Shown: positions 49,775 to 59,599 of the stretch, one piece after another
How the letters are laid out: every line of letters begins with the position of its first letter
Numbering within the stretch: the stretch's first letter is position 1
Source: Thalassobaculum litoreum DSM 18839
Lineage (GTDB): Bacteria; Pseudomonadota; Alphaproteobacteria; Thalassobaculales; Thalassobaculaceae
Length of the DNA stretch: 64,000 nucleotides
NCBI RefSeq assembly: GCF_900102465.1
Contig: NZ_FNBW01000001.1
Coordinates: 186,557-250,556 of the forward strand
Direction: 5' to 3'
Translations under genes and position numbers: made by a program
The notes under the pieces: model-generated
Database searches by the model: none
The model's input: only the letters and a program-made list of their open reading frames with translations
Told to the model about the DNA's origin: nothing

Positions 49775-50434
49775 ATGGGTGCACTTCTAAGCGTCGCCGG
49801 ACTCCTGGACGGGATCGCCAGATGGATCGGCAAGACGATCGGCTGGATCATGATCCCCCTGATCCTGGTGATTATTTTCGACGTCATCACGCGGAAGATC
49901 GACTTCACGCGTTTGCTTTTTGCCGAATATACGGCGGCGTCCGGCTATTCGGTTTCCACGATCCTGCAGGACCTGCAGTGGCACTTCCACGCGGCTCTGC
50001 TGATGCTGACTTTCGGTTTCGGATACCTGGCGAATGCGCATGTCCGGGTCGACGTGTTTCGGGAGCTGCTTTCGCGCCGGCCCCAGGCCTGGATCGAGAT
50101 CTGCGGCCTGATCTTCTTCGGCTTCCCCTTCGTCGTGCTGATGATCTTCTACGCCTACCAGATGACCGAGCTGTCCTTCCATCAGGGCGAGGGCTCGGAA
50201 TCGATGACCGGCATCGGCCAGCGCTGGTTCATCAAGAGCTTCATGCTGTGGGGCTTCATCGTGACGATGATGGCGATCCTGGCGACGCTGTTCCGGCTGA
50301 TCGCCTATCTGTTCGGCGACCAGGACGCCCAGGACGAGGCGCAAGAAGGCCTGGAGATCTTCGCGGACGCTAATGACGAGCTCGAGGAGGCCCGCCGTCT
50401 GGCGGAAGAAGCCCTCAAGCGTGGGGGAGACTGA
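49775..50434 (+). CDS. dctQ: TRAP transporter small permease (DctQ type)
   Basis: A 219-residue inner-membrane protein with four hydrophobic helices (about 20-45, 68-92, 106-127, 152-176). It belongs to the small-subunit family of the TakP/mannitol type. LQWHFHAALLMLTFGFGYLANAHVRVDV is the conserved DctQ region. A long acidic C-terminal tail (QDAQDEAQEGLEIFADANDE) is typical of this branch. The large permease gene follows after 3 bases. Confidence 0.93.
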   Translation: MGALLSVAGLLDGIARWIGKTIGWIMIPLILVIIFDVITRKIDFTRLLFAEYTAASGYSVSTILQDLQWHFHAALLMLTFGFGYLANAHVRVDVFRELLSRRPQAWIEICGLIFFGFPFVVLMIFYAYQMTELSFHQGEGSESMTGIGQRWFIKSFMLWGFIVTMMAILATLFRLIAYLFGDQDAQDEAQEGLEIFADANDELEEARRLAEEALKRGGD

Positions 50435-50437
50435 CCG

Positions 50438-52051
50438 ATGGAGTTCTTCGACGCGATCTACGATCACCTCTATGAGTTTATCGGCGCCTACATGTTCCTG
50501 GCGCTGGCGCTGACGCTGTTCACGGGTCTGCCCGTGGCCATCGCGCTCGGCGGCATTTCGGTGATCTTCGGCGGTGTCGCCATCTACCTGGAATTCCTCG
50601 ACGTCGCGGTGTTCTTCCAGGTCATCCAACGCGTCTGGGGTGGTGACGGGGCCTCCGGTGCCGTGCAGAACCCGATCCTGGTGGCGGTCCCATGTTTCGT
50701 CTTCATGGGAACCATGCTGGAGAAATCCCGTGTCGCCGAAGACCTGCTGCATATCCTGCAGGTCATGCTGCGGCGGGTGCCGGGCGCCCTGGCGCTCTCG
50801 GTCACGGTCATGGGCACGATCATGGCGGCGACCACCGGCATCATCGGCGCCTCGGTCGTCATGATGACGCTGCTGGCCCTGCCGGCCATGCTGCATCGTG
50901 GTTACCATCCCGCACTTGCCACAGGCACGATCGCCGCCTCTGCGACGCTCGGCATTCTGATCCCGCCGTCGATCATGCTGGTCCTCATGGCCAACCTGCT
51001 CGCGGTGTCGGTCGGCAACCTGTTCATCGGGGCGATCTTCCCGGGACTGGTGCTCTCCGGTCTGTACTTCGCCTACATTCTGCTGATCAGCGGCATCCGC
51101 CCCCAACTAGCGCCGCCGCTGCCCGACGATGCGATCGTTCTCGACCCGACGCAGAAGAAGAACGTTGCCCGTGTCTGTTTCATCGTGGCGGGGATCGTTC
51201 TGATCGCCTATCTCGGAACCACGTTCATCGGTGACGAGACGATCAACTGGGGGCTGTCCGGCTTCCTGGCGATCTTCGCGGCCTGCATGCTCCTCGGACG
51301 CGTGGAAGGCGACACGATGCTGGGCGGTGTGCTCAGGGGCTTCGTGCCGCCGATCTTCCTGATCGTCATGGTGCTGGGCTCGATCTTCGCCGGCTGGGCG
51401 ACGCCGACGGAAGCGGCGGGTGTGGGTGCCTTCGGCTCCCTGATCCTGGCCTGGTTCAACCGGACGCTGACCCGCCAGGTCCTGACCCAGGTGATCCACC
51501 GGACCGCCCTGACCACCGCGATGATCTTCTTCATCTTCGTCGGTGCCACGGCGTTCTCGACGATCTTCCGGAACGTCTACGGCGAGGACCTGATCATCGA
51601 GTTCATCGAATGGCTCGACCTGCATCCCTGGTCGCTGCTGTTCATGCTGATGTTCACGATCTTCCTGCTGGGCTTCTTCTTCGACTTCCTGGAGATCACG
51701 CTCATCATCCTGCCGGTCTTCGCCCCGGTCATCCGGGCGCTGGCGCCGGCCTTCGCGAACCATCTGGGGTATGCGGAGCCGTCGAACGTGGCGGAAACGC
51801 AGTTCTTGGAGGCACAGGTCATATATTGGTTCGCCATCCTAGTGGCGACGAACCTACAGACCTCGTTCCTAACGCCTCCATTCGGGTTCGCGCTGTTCTA
51901 CATGAAGGGCGTGGCACCATCCTCGGTGAAGATGCAGGACATCTACTTCGGCATCATCCCGTTCGTGGCTCTGCAGGTGGTCGGCATCCTGCTGGTCCTC
52001 GAATTCCCGGGGCTGGCGCTCTGGCTGCCTGAGCAGATCCTCGGACGCTAG
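50438..52051 (+). CDS. dctM: TRAP transporter large permease (DctM type)
   Basis: A 537-residue permease, about 100 residues longer than the usual DctM (about 430), with the added cytoplasmic/periplasmic loop typical of the mannitol/chloroaromatic branch (insert about 225-290). Conserved patterns: GLPVAIALGGISVIFGG, GIIGASVVMMTLLALPAML, ATLGILIPPSIMLVLMA, WATPTEAAGVGAFGSL. It imports the ligand of the binding protein with Na+. Strong terminator follows. Confidence 0.95.
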   Translation: MEFFDAIYDHLYEFIGAYMFLALALTLFTGLPVAIALGGISVIFGGVAIYLEFLDVAVFFQVIQRVWGGDGASGAVQNPILVAVPCFVFMGTMLEKSRVAEDLLHILQVMLRRVPGALALSVTVMGTIMAATTGIIGASVVMMTLLALPAMLHRGYHPALATGTIAASATLGILIPPSIMLVLMANLLAVSVGNLFIGAIFPGLVLSGLYFAYILLISGIRPQLAPPLPDDAIVLDPTQKKNVARVCFIVAGIVLIAYLGTTFIGDETINWGLSGFLAIFAACMLLGRVEGDTMLGGVLRGFVPPIFLIVMVLGSIFAGWATPTEAAGVGAFGSLILAWFNRTLTRQVLTQVIHRTALTTAMIFFIFVGATAFSTIFRNVYGEDLIIEFIEWLDLHPWSLLFMLMFTIFLLGFFFDFLEITLIILPVFAPVIRALAPAFANHLGYAEPSNVAETQFLEAQVIYWFAILVATNLQTSFLTPPFGFALFYMKGVAPSSVKMQDIYFGIIPFVALQVVGILLVLEFPGLALWLPEQILGR

Positions 52052-52078
52052 CAAGGCTGATCTGAACACCGACCAAAG

Positions 52079-52114
52079 CGGCCGCTCCGGACCTCCGGAG
52101 CGGCCGTTCTCATT
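52079..52114 (+). terminator. Strong terminator after the TRAP operon
   Basis: A perfect 12-bp stem (52079-52090 with 52095-52106) around ACCT, followed by TTCTCATT. It is 28 bases after the dctM stop. Confidence 0.88.
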
Positions 52115-52179
52115 GTGGAACCGGCGCGCTACGATCAGGTCACCAAGAGTCGACAAGAGCCCCCGAGGAGAGGAAGACC

Positions 52180-53124
52180 ATGGCGCTGGATCCGCAATGC
52201 GTTGAGCTGATGGCCGCGATCAACGACATTGGCTCGCCCTTCGACACGGACGATCCGGTCGAGGCGCGGCGGCGGGTGCAGGAATCCGTCGACCGGGCCA
52301 AACCCTATGGCGGGCGCTTCAGCGCGGTGGAGAACGGCAGCCTCGACGGGCCGGAGGGCGCGATCGTCTACCGGCTGTACCGGCCGGAGGACGCGGCCGA
52401 GAGTCCGGGGCCGGTGCTGGTCTACTACCACGGCGGCGGCATGGTGTTCGGTTCGCTCGACAGCCACGATCCGATCTGCCGGGCGATCGCCGAGGCGGTG
52501 CCGTGCACGGTGATCTCCATCGGCTACCGCCTGGCCCCCGAGACGCCGTTTCCGGGGGCGGCCGAGGACGCGATCGCCGCCTTCCGCTGGGTCGTGGCGC
52601 AGGCCGAACGCCTTGGCATCGATCCTACGCGGGTGGCGGTCGGCGGCGACAGCGCCGGGGGCAATCTGGCGGCCGTGGTCAGTAACGAGACCCGGGGCGA
52701 CCCGATTCCGCCCTGCTTCCAATGGCTGATCTATCCCAATGTGGACCTGGCGGCCGAGGGCGGGTCGATCGACGCCTTCGCCGAGGGCTATTTCCTCACG
52801 AAGTCGGCGATGGACTGGTACAAGAACTTCTACGCGCCCGATCCCGCGAGCCGGCTCAACCCGCTGTGCTCGCCGCTGCGCGCGGAGAGCCTTGTCGGCG
52901 TCGCCCCGGCTCTGGTGACCACGGCCGGGTTCGACCCGTTGAAGGACGAGGGCAGGGCCTATGTGGAGAAGCTGAAGGCCGACGGCGTGCCGGTCGAGTA
53001 CATCGACTATCCCGGCATGATCCACGGCTACCTGCGGGCCTTCGCGATCGTCGACGTGGCGCGTCAGACCATCGTGGAGTCCGCCCGGTCGATCCGCGCG
53101 GCGTTCGGGATGCCGGCCGCCTGA
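52180..53124 (+). CDS. Alpha/beta hydrolase, hormone-sensitive-lipase family
   Basis: A 314-residue esterase of family IV. HGGG motif at residues 84-87 (YYHGGGMVFG), catalytic Ser158 in GGDSAGGNLAA, Asp in TAGFDPLKDEG and His in GMIHGYLRAF. Preceded by AGGAGAGGAAG. It hydrolyses short acyl esters. It converges with the AroQ gene, 18 bases away. Confidence 0.93.
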   Translation: MALDPQCVELMAAINDIGSPFDTDDPVEARRRVQESVDRAKPYGGRFSAVENGSLDGPEGAIVYRLYRPEDAAESPGPVLVYYHGGGMVFGSLDSHDPICRAIAEAVPCTVISIGYRLAPETPFPGAAEDAIAAFRWVVAQAERLGIDPTRVAVGGDSAGGNLAAVVSNETRGDPIPPCFQWLIYPNVDLAAEGGSIDAFAEGYFLTKSAMDWYKNFYAPDPASRLNPLCSPLRAESLVGVAPALVTTAGFDPLKDEGRAYVEKLKADGVPVEYIDYPGMIHGYLRAFAIVDVARQTIVESARSIRAAFGMPAA

Positions 53125-53142
53125 ACCGGGGAAGGACGGCGG

Positions 53143-53583
53143 TCAGTCCGCCCGTTTCTTCTTCACCACCCGGATCAGGGCATCGAGGCCGAGCAGATAG
53201 GAATCGATGCCCATCCCGGTGATCATCCCGTCCGCCTCGCTGGACGGGATGGAGGGGATGCCGCGCCGCTCGATGTTCGACATGTGAACCTCCACATAGG
53301 GTAGCTCCACCCCGCGCAGGCAGTCGCGCAGGGCGTATCCGGCGTAGTTGAAGCCGGCCGGGTTCATCATCAGCCCGTCGATCCCGTCGCGGGCGGCCTG
53401 GTAGATCCGGGTGATCGCCTCGCCCTCGACGTTTGTATAGTAGATGTCCAAATCGACTCCGTGCCGCCGGGCTTCGGCCAGCAGCAGCGCGTCGAGCTCG
53501 GCGGCGGTCGTGGTGCCGTAGACTTCCGGCTGGCGGCGGCCCAGCCATTCCATGTTGGCGCCCTGGATCAGCAGCAGCTTCAC
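53143..53583 (-). CDS. Divergent type II 3-dehydroquinate dehydratase-like protein
   Basis: A 146-residue protein with the AroQ fold. Tyr22 in RRQPEVYG, Asn10, Asn74, and His100 in YVEVHMSN are retained. However, the catalytic-site His that normally lies in INPxAYxHTS is Tyr80 (MNPAGFNYAGYALRDCL), and the usual Arg-rich FRHHS lid is replaced by IPSIPS. Normal AroQ activity is therefore doubtful. It may act on a related cyclic polyol acid, or be a paralogue. It is read in the same direction as recG, upstream of neither shikimate gene. Confidence 0.82.
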   Translation of the reverse strand: MKLLLIQGANMEWLGRRQPEVYGTTTAAELDALLLAEARRHGVDLDIYYTNVEGEAITRIYQAARDGIDGLMMNPAGFNYAGYALRDCLRGVELPYVEVHMSNIERRGIPSIPSSEADGMITGMGIDSYLLGLDALIRVVKKKRAD

Positions 53584-53609
53584 CGGTTCCTCCCTTGGTC
53601 TTCTGACTT

Positions 53610-55688
53610 TTATGCGCCCCGCAGGTATCGCACGGCGGCATCCCGCTCGAACAGGTAGAGAAGGGTGCGCACCGCCTTGCCGCGCGCGCCCTCCAGCTCC
53701 GGGTCCTGGTTCAGCAGCAGCCGGGCGTCGTCGCGGGCGACTTCGAACAGGTCGTTATGGGCGGCGGCGTCGGCCATGCGGAAGGTCGGCAGGCCGCTCT
53801 GCCGCGTGCCCAGAACCTCGCCGGCGCCGCGCAGCTTCAGGTCCTCCTCGGCGATGCCGAACCCGTCCTCGCTGTCGCGCATGACCGACAGCCGGGCCCG
53901 GCCGGTCTCGCTCAGCGGCGCGGCGTAGACCAGCAGGCAGGTGGAGGCCTTGTCGCCGCGCCCGATCCGCCCGCGCAGCTGGTGAAGCTGGGCCAGGCCG
54001 AAGCGCTCGGCGTGTTCGATCACCATCACCGTGGCGTCCGGCACGTCGACCCCGACCTCGATCACCGTGGTGGCGACGAGCAGATCGACGGAGCCTTCCT
54101 TGAAGGACGCCATCATCTTGTCCTTCTCCGGCCCCTTCATGCGGCCGTGGATCAGCCCGACCCGGTCGCCGAACCGTTCGCGCAGGGTGCTGGCGCGCTC
54201 CTCGGCGGCGGCCACGTCCAGCACCTCGGATTCCTCCACCAGCGGGCAGACCCAGTAGACCTTGGCGCCGGAATCCATGCGCCGGGCTATGCCGTCGATG
54301 ACGTCCATCAACCGGTCGTTGGAGACCACGCGGGTGTCGATCGGCTGGCGGCCCGGCGGCTTCTCGGTCAGGCGCGAGACGTCCAGGTCGCCATAGGCGG
54401 TCATCACCAGCGTCCGGGGGATCGGCGTGGCGGTCATCACCAGGATGTCGACGCCCTGACCCTTCTGGCCCAGCACCATGCGCTGGTGCACGCCGAAGCG
54501 GTGCTGCTCGTCGATCACCGCCACGGCGAGGTCGCGGAACTCCACCTCCTCCTGGAACAGGGCGTGGGTGCCGACGACGATCTGCGCCGTGCCCTCGGCG
54601 ATGCGGCCGAGGATGGTGCTACGGGTCTTGCCCTTGTCCCGGCCGGTGAGGATCTCGCAGCGGATGCCGACGGCGCGGGCCAGCGGCTCGATGGTGGCGA
54701 AATGCTGGCGCGCCAGGATCTCGGTCGGCGCCATCAGCGCCGCCTGGGCGCCGCATTCGATCGCGTTGGCCATGGTGACCAGCGCCACCAGGGTCTTGCC
54801 GCTGCCCACATCGCCCTGCAGCAGCCGCAGCATCCGGTTCGGCGCGGCCATGTCGCCCTCGATCTCTGAGAGCGCCGTGCGCTGGGCGCCGGTCAGGCTG
54901 AACGGCAGGTTTTTCAGGATCGCGTCGCGCAGCCGGCCGTCGCCCTTGATGACCCGACCCTTCTGCTTCTTCATCCGGGCTCGCACTAGGGCGAGTGCCA
55001 ACTGGTTGGCCAGGATCTCGTCATAGGCCAGCCGCTGCCGGGGCAGGGAGTCGGGCTCCATCTCCAGCCGGTTCTGCGGATGGTGCACCGCCTTGACCGC
55101 CGCGCCCCAGGCCGGCCAGCCGCGCGCCTGGACCAGGGTGGCGTTGATCCACTCGTCCAGCACCGGCACCCGGGCCAGCGCGCCCTCGATGGCCTTGCGG
55201 ATCGTGCGCTGGTGCAGACCGTCGGTGGACGGATGGGTCGGCTCGACGATGCGCACGCTGTCGGCCTCCTCCAGCGGCACCACGTGGTCGGGATGCGGCA
55301 TCTGCGCCTTGCCGCGGAACCGCTCGACCTTGCCGCTGATCACCCGCTTCTGGCCGTGCGGCAGCAGCTTCTCCAGCCAGTCGCCCTTGGCGTGGAAATA
55401 CACCAGCTCGATCTCGCCGGTCTCGTCGGCGCAGATCACCCGGTAGGGCGCGCGGCCGCGTCCCGGCTCGTGGCGCATCGTGGTGACGGTGAGGGTGGCG
55501 ATCATCCCGTCCGGCGCGTCGGCCACCGTGGGGGAGAACCGGCGGTCGACCATGCCGCTGGGCAGGTGCCAGAGCAGGTCGACGATCTGCGGGCCGGCCG
55601 CCTTCTCGATCAGCTTGGCATAGCGCGGTCCGATGCCCGACAATTGGGACACATCGGCGAAGAGCGGGAAGAGGATCTCGGGGCGCAA
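53610..55688 (-). CDS. recG: ATP-dependent DNA helicase RecG
   Basis: A 692-residue RecG, which remodels stalled replication forks and branched recombination intermediates. The N-terminal wedge/OB domain spans roughly 1-240. Helicase motif I is QGDVGSGKTLVAL; motif II is VIDEQHRFGVHQR. Motif III TATPIPRT and RQPIDTRVV follow, with VGVDVPDATVMVIEHAERFGLAQLHQLRGRIGRGD as motifs V-VI. It diverges from sdhE-mfd with 127 bases between. The order recG-sdhE-mfd is typical of alphaproteobacteria. Confidence 0.97.
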   Translation of the reverse strand: MRPEILFPLFADVSQLSGIGPRYAKLIEKAAGPQIVDLLWHLPSGMVDRRFSPTVADAPDGMIATLTVTTMRHEPGRGRAPYRVICADETGEIELVYFHAKGDWLEKLLPHGQKRVISGKVERFRGKAQMPHPDHVVPLEEADSVRIVEPTHPSTDGLHQRTIRKAIEGALARVPVLDEWINATLVQARGWPAWGAAVKAVHHPQNRLEMEPDSLPRQRLAYDEILANQLALALVRARMKKQKGRVIKGDGRLRDAILKNLPFSLTGAQRTALSEIEGDMAAPNRMLRLLQGDVGSGKTLVALVTMANAIECGAQAALMAPTEILARQHFATIEPLARAVGIRCEILTGRDKGKTRSTILGRIAEGTAQIVVGTHALFQEEVEFRDLAVAVIDEQHRFGVHQRMVLGQKGQGVDILVMTATPIPRTLVMTAYGDLDVSRLTEKPPGRQPIDTRVVSNDRLMDVIDGIARRMDSGAKVYWVCPLVEESEVLDVAAAEERASTLRERFGDRVGLIHGRMKGPEKDKMMASFKEGSVDLLVATTVIEVGVDVPDATVMVIEHAERFGLAQLHQLRGRIGRGDKASTCLLVYAAPLSETGRARLSVMRDSEDGFGIAEEDLKLRGAGEVLGTRQSGLPTFRMADAAAHNDLFEVARDDARLLLNQDPELEGARGKAVRTLLYLFERDAAVRYLRGA

Positions 55689-55815
55689 TGTCGCAACTCG
55701 TCCAGTCGGCGTGCCGGGGGTGGTCTCGGGTCTGTCCCTGCTTTATATCCCACAGCCCGGCATTGCGAGACCATGACAAGCCATCGGGACGGGACAGCTT
55801 GAAGAGGAGTGCGGC

Positions 55816-56082
55816 ATGACCGAGGCCCTGGACGCCCGCCGCAAGCGCCTGCGCTACCGCAGCACCTATACCGGCACCAAGGAGACCGACCTGCTGCTCG
55901 GCGCCTTCGCCGACAGACATCTCGGGTCGCTGTCGGACTCCGATCTGGACGATTACGAGCATCTGCTCAGCATCGAGGACCCGCGGCTCTATACCTGGAT
56001 CACCGGGCAGGAGACGCCGCCGGCGGAATTCGATACGCCGGTGCTGCAGATGCTGCGCGACTTCAAACTGACCCAGGCCTGA
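55816..56082 (+). CDS. sdhE: FAD assembly factor SdhE (succinate dehydrogenase)
   Basis: An 88-residue SdhE/Sdh5 protein that promotes covalent flavinylation of SdhA. The conserved RRKRLRYRSTYTGTKETDLLLGAF, with the RSxYRGxxE-type loop, then FADRHLGSLSDSDLDDYEHLLSIEDPRLYTWI, is diagnostic. ATG 55816 follows GAGGAG. It is 19 bases upstream of mfd and probably co-transcribed. Confidence 0.95.
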   Translation: MTEALDARRKRLRYRSTYTGTKETDLLLGAFADRHLGSLSDSDLDDYEHLLSIEDPRLYTWITGQETPPAEFDTPVLQMLRDFKLTQA

Positions 56083-56101
56083 TAAGAAGAAGGACCGGCC
56101 C

Positions 56102-59100
56102 ATGGACATGGTGGGCGACCACGACCGGCTGTTTGCCGACTTCCCGACCGCCGTCGGCCGCGTGGCCATCGCGTCGGCCCCGGAAGGGGTGGACGCGGAG
56201 GCGATCGCCGCACTCGCCAATGCGCGCGGCCTGCTGCTGCATGTGGCGCGCGACGATACCCGAGTCGCGGCCCTGGCCCGGGCCATCGCCTTCTTCGACC
56301 CGGATCTGCGGGTGATGCAACTCCCGGCGTGGGACTGTCTGCCCTATGACCGGGTGTCGCCCAATACTGAGATTGTCAGCCGCCGGATCGACACCCTGGC
56401 GCGGCTCGCCGCCCGCAAGCGCAGCGCCAAGCCGACGGTCGTCCTGACCACGGTCAACGCCGTGCTGCAGCGGGTGCCGCCCAAGAGCTTCTTTGACGGC
56501 GCCACCCTGGTGCTGAAAGTCGGCCAGTCCATGCCACTGGACGAACTCACCGCCTTCTTCACCCGCAACGGCTACAACCGCTCCGACACGGTGCGCGAGC
56601 CCGGTGAATACGCTGTGCGCGGCGGCATCGTGGACGTGTTCCCGACGGGAACAGAGGAGCCGGTGCGGCTCGACTTCTTCGGCGACGACCTGGAGGAGAT
56701 CCGGCGCTTCGACCCGATGTCCCAGCGCACCACCGGCAAGCGTAAGAGCGTGGCCTTCCTGCCGGTCGGCGAGGTGCTGCTGGACGAGACCACGATCCAG
56801 CGCTTCCGCTCCGGCTACCGCTCCCAGTTCGGCGCCGAGGTGACCGCCGATCCGGTCTATGAGGCGGTCTCCGCCGGCCGACGTCATGGCGGCATGGAGC
56901 ACTGGCTGCCGTTGTTCCACGAGAGTCTGGGCACCGTGCTGGACTATGTCGGCGACGCGCCGGTTACCCTGGACCATCAGGCGGAGGAATCCGCCTCGGC
57001 CCGGTTCGAGCAGATCCAGGAGTATCACGACGCCCGGGTGCAGATGCTGCGCGCCGGCGGGGCGGAGGCCGGCGGCATCTACCGGCCGCTCGACCCCTAC
57101 GCGCTGTATCTGGCGCCGGCGGATTGGTCGGTGCTGATGGCCGACCGGGCGGTCGGCGCCTTCACCCCGTTCTCCCTGCCGGAGGACGGTGCGGTGATCG
57201 ATTTCGGCGCGCAGTCCGGCGTCGATCTGGCCGAAGCCCGCGCGCGCGGCGGCTCCGCCGTCTACGACGCGGTGCGCGACGCGGTGGTGGACGAGATCGG
57301 CAAGGGCCGCCGGGTCGTGGTCGCCGGCTACAGCGAAGGCTCCTGCGACCGGCTGGCCCATCTGCTGCGCGACCACGGCATCGACGCGATCGAGCCCGCT
57401 CCCAGCCTGCAGGCCGCCATGGCTCTGCCGCCGGCCACGGTGGCGACGGCGGTGCTGCCGCTGGAGCACGGCTACCGCCGGGGCGCGCTGACCGTCATCT
57501 CCGAGCCGGACATCGTCGGCGAGCGGCTGGTCCGCCCGTCCAGGCGGCGCAAGCGCCGGGGCGAGGACTTCCTGCGCGAGGTCTCCTCCCTGGAGGCGGG
57601 CGACTACGTCGTCCATTCCGAGCACGGCATCGGCCGCTATCTCGGGCTGGAGACGCTGGAGATCGGCGGCGCGCCGCACGACGTTTTGCGCCTGGAATAT
57701 CTCGGCGGCGACAAGCTGTTCGTGCCGGTCGAGAACATCGACGTGCTGTCGCGCTACGGCAGCCAGGAGACCAAGGCGCAGCTCGACAAGCTGGGCGGCG
57801 CCGGCTGGCAGGCGCGCAAGGCCCGGGTCAAGAAGCGGCTGCTGGACATGGCCGAGGCGCTGATCGGCATCGCCGCCGAGCGCGAGCTGCGCAAGACCGA
57901 GCCGCTGTACCCGCCGCCGGGTACCTATGACGAGTTCTGCGCCCGCTTCCCCTTCACCGAGACCGAGGACCAGCTCAAGGCCATCGACGATGTGCTGGAG
58001 GACATGGCGTCCTCGCGGCCGATGGACCGGCTGGTCTGCGGCGATGTCGGCTTCGGCAAAACCGAGGTAGCGTTACGCGCGGCGCTGGTCGCCGCGGGGC
58101 AGGGCTATCAGGTCGCGGTGGTGGTGCCGACGACGCTGCTCTGCCGCCAGCACTACCGCAATTTCCGCGACCGGTTCCAGGGCTTCCCCATGCGGGTCGC
58201 CCAGCTCTCCCGGCTGGTCACAACCAAGGACGCCAACGAGATCCGCGAGGGCCTGCGCTCCGGCGACGTGAACATTGTGGTCGGCACCCACGCGGTGCTG
58301 TCCAAGCAGATCCAGTTCGACAATCTCGGCCTCGTCATCGTCGACGAAGAGCAGCATTTCGGCGTGACCCAGAAGGAGCGGCTGAAGGACCTGCGCAAGG
58401 AGGTCCACGTCCTGACCATGACGGCGACGCCGATCCCGCGCACCCTGCAGATGGCCCTGTCCGGCGTGCGCGAGATGAGCCTGATCGCTACGCCGCCGGT
58501 CGACCGGCTGGCGGTGCGCACCTTCGTCATGCCCTATGACGGGGTGATCATCCGCGAGGCCCTGCTGCGCGAGCGCTATCGCGGCGGTCAGACCTTCTAT
58601 GTCTGCCCGCGCATCGAGGACCTGAGCCGGGTGCACGAGCGGCTGATCAAGCTGGTGCCGGACCTGCGCATCGGCCTGGCCCATGGCCGCATGGCGCCGA
58701 CCGAGCTGGAGGACGTGATGACGGCCTTCACCGACGGCAATTACGACGTGCTGCTGTCCACCAACATCGTGGAGTCCGGCCTCGACATCCCGTCGGCCAA
58801 CACCATCGTCATCCACCGCTCCGACATGTTCGGCCTGGCCCAGCTCTATCAGCTCCGCGGCCGGGTCGGGCGGTCGAAGACAAGGGCCTATGCCTATCTG
58901 ACCACCCATCCGACCAAGGTCCTGCCGCCGATCGCCAAGCGCCGGCTGGAGGTGATGCAAACCCTGGACACGCTGGGGGCGGGCTTCTCGTTGGCCAGCC
59001 ACGACATGGACATCCGCGGGGCAGGCAACCTGCTGGGCGACGAGCAGTCGGGCCAGGTCAAGGAAGTCGGCATCGAGCTGTATCAGGAACTGCTGCGCGA

Positions 59101-59599
59101 GGCGGTGGAGGCGGCCCGCGCGGGCGAAGGGACGGTCGCCGAGGACACGTCCTGGACGCCGCAGATCGCCCTCGGCATGCCGGTGCTGATCCCAGACGCC
59201 TATGTGCCCGACCTGTCGGTGCGCATGAGCCTGTACCGCCGCATCGCCATGCTGGTCGACAAGGACGAGATCGACGGGTTCGCCGCCGAGCTGGCCGACC
59301 GCTTCGGGCCGACCCCGCCGGAGGTGGAGAACCTGCTGAAGGTGGTCGCCATCAAGGGCCTGTGCCGCTCCGCCGGGATCGAGAAGGTCGATGCGGGCCC
59401 GAAGGGTGCCATCGTCGCTTTCCGCAACAACACCTTCGCCAACCCGCAGAAGCTGGTGAATTTCATGCAGCAGCAGGCGGGGTCCGTGCAGCTCCGCCCG
59501 GATCACAAGCTGGTCTACCGCCGGGCCTGGAACAAGCCGGAGCAGCGGGTGCTTGGCCTGACGCGCCTGATGGAGGAACTGGCCGCGATGGCGGCCTGA
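56102..59599 (+). CDS. mfd: Transcription-repair coupling factor Mfd
   Basis: An 1165-residue Mfd, which dislodges stalled RNA polymerase and recruits UvrA. UvrB-like N-terminal domains cover residues about 1-350. The CarD-like RNA polymerase interaction domain is at about 495-555 (GDYVVHSEHGIGRYLGLETL ... GDKLFVPVENIDVLSRYG). The translocase has Walker A GDVGFGKTEVALRAA, DEEQ in VIVDEEQHFGVTQKE, TATPIPRT and the TRG-type region. C-terminal domain 7 ends near MEELAAMAA. Length and architecture are normal. Confidence 0.97.
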   Translation: MDMVGDHDRLFADFPTAVGRVAIASAPEGVDAEAIAALANARGLLLHVARDDTRVAALARAIAFFDPDLRVMQLPAWDCLPYDRVSPNTEIVSRRIDTLARLAARKRSAKPTVVLTTVNAVLQRVPPKSFFDGATLVLKVGQSMPLDELTAFFTRNGYNRSDTVREPGEYAVRGGIVDVFPTGTEEPVRLDFFGDDLEEIRRFDPMSQRTTGKRKSVAFLPVGEVLLDETTIQRFRSGYRSQFGAEVTADPVYEAVSAGRRHGGMEHWLPLFHESLGTVLDYVGDAPVTLDHQAEESASARFEQIQEYHDARVQMLRAGGAEAGGIYRPLDPYALYLAPADWSVLMADRAVGAFTPFSLPEDGAVIDFGAQSGVDLAEARARGGSAVYDAVRDAVVDEIGKGRRVVVAGYSEGSCDRLAHLLRDHGIDAIEPAPSLQAAMALPPATVATAVLPLEHGYRRGALTVISEPDIVGERLVRPSRRRKRRGEDFLREVSSLEAGDYVVHSEHGIGRYLGLETLEIGGAPHDVLRLEYLGGDKLFVPVENIDVLSRYGSQETKAQLDKLGGAGWQARKARVKKRLLDMAEALIGIAAERELRKTEPLYPPPGTYDEFCARFPFTETEDQLKAIDDVLEDMASSRPMDRLVCGDVGFGKTEVALRAALVAAGQGYQVAVVVPTTLLCRQHYRNFRDRFQGFPMRVAQLSRLVTTKDANEIREGLRSGDVNIVVGTHAVLSKQIQFDNLGLVIVDEEQHFGVTQKERLKDLRKEVHVLTMTATPIPRTLQMALSGVREMSLIATPPVDRLAVRTFVMPYDGVIIREALLRERYRGGQTFYVCPRIEDLSRVHERLIKLVPDLRIGLAHGRMAPTELEDVMTAFTDGNYDVLLSTNIVESGLDIPSANTIVIHRSDMFGLAQLYQLRGRVGRSKTRAYAYLTTHPTKVLPPIAKRRLEVMQTLDTLGAGFSLASHDMDIRGAGNLLGDEQSGQVKEVGIELYQELLREAVEAARAGEGTVAEDTSWTPQIALGMPVLIPDAYVPDLSVRMSLYRRIAMLVDKDEIDGFAAELADRFGPTPPEVENLLKVVAIKGLCRSAGIEKVDAGPKGAIVAFRNNTFANPQKLVNFMQQQAGSVQLRPDHKLVYRRAWNKPEQRVLGLTRLMEELAAMAA

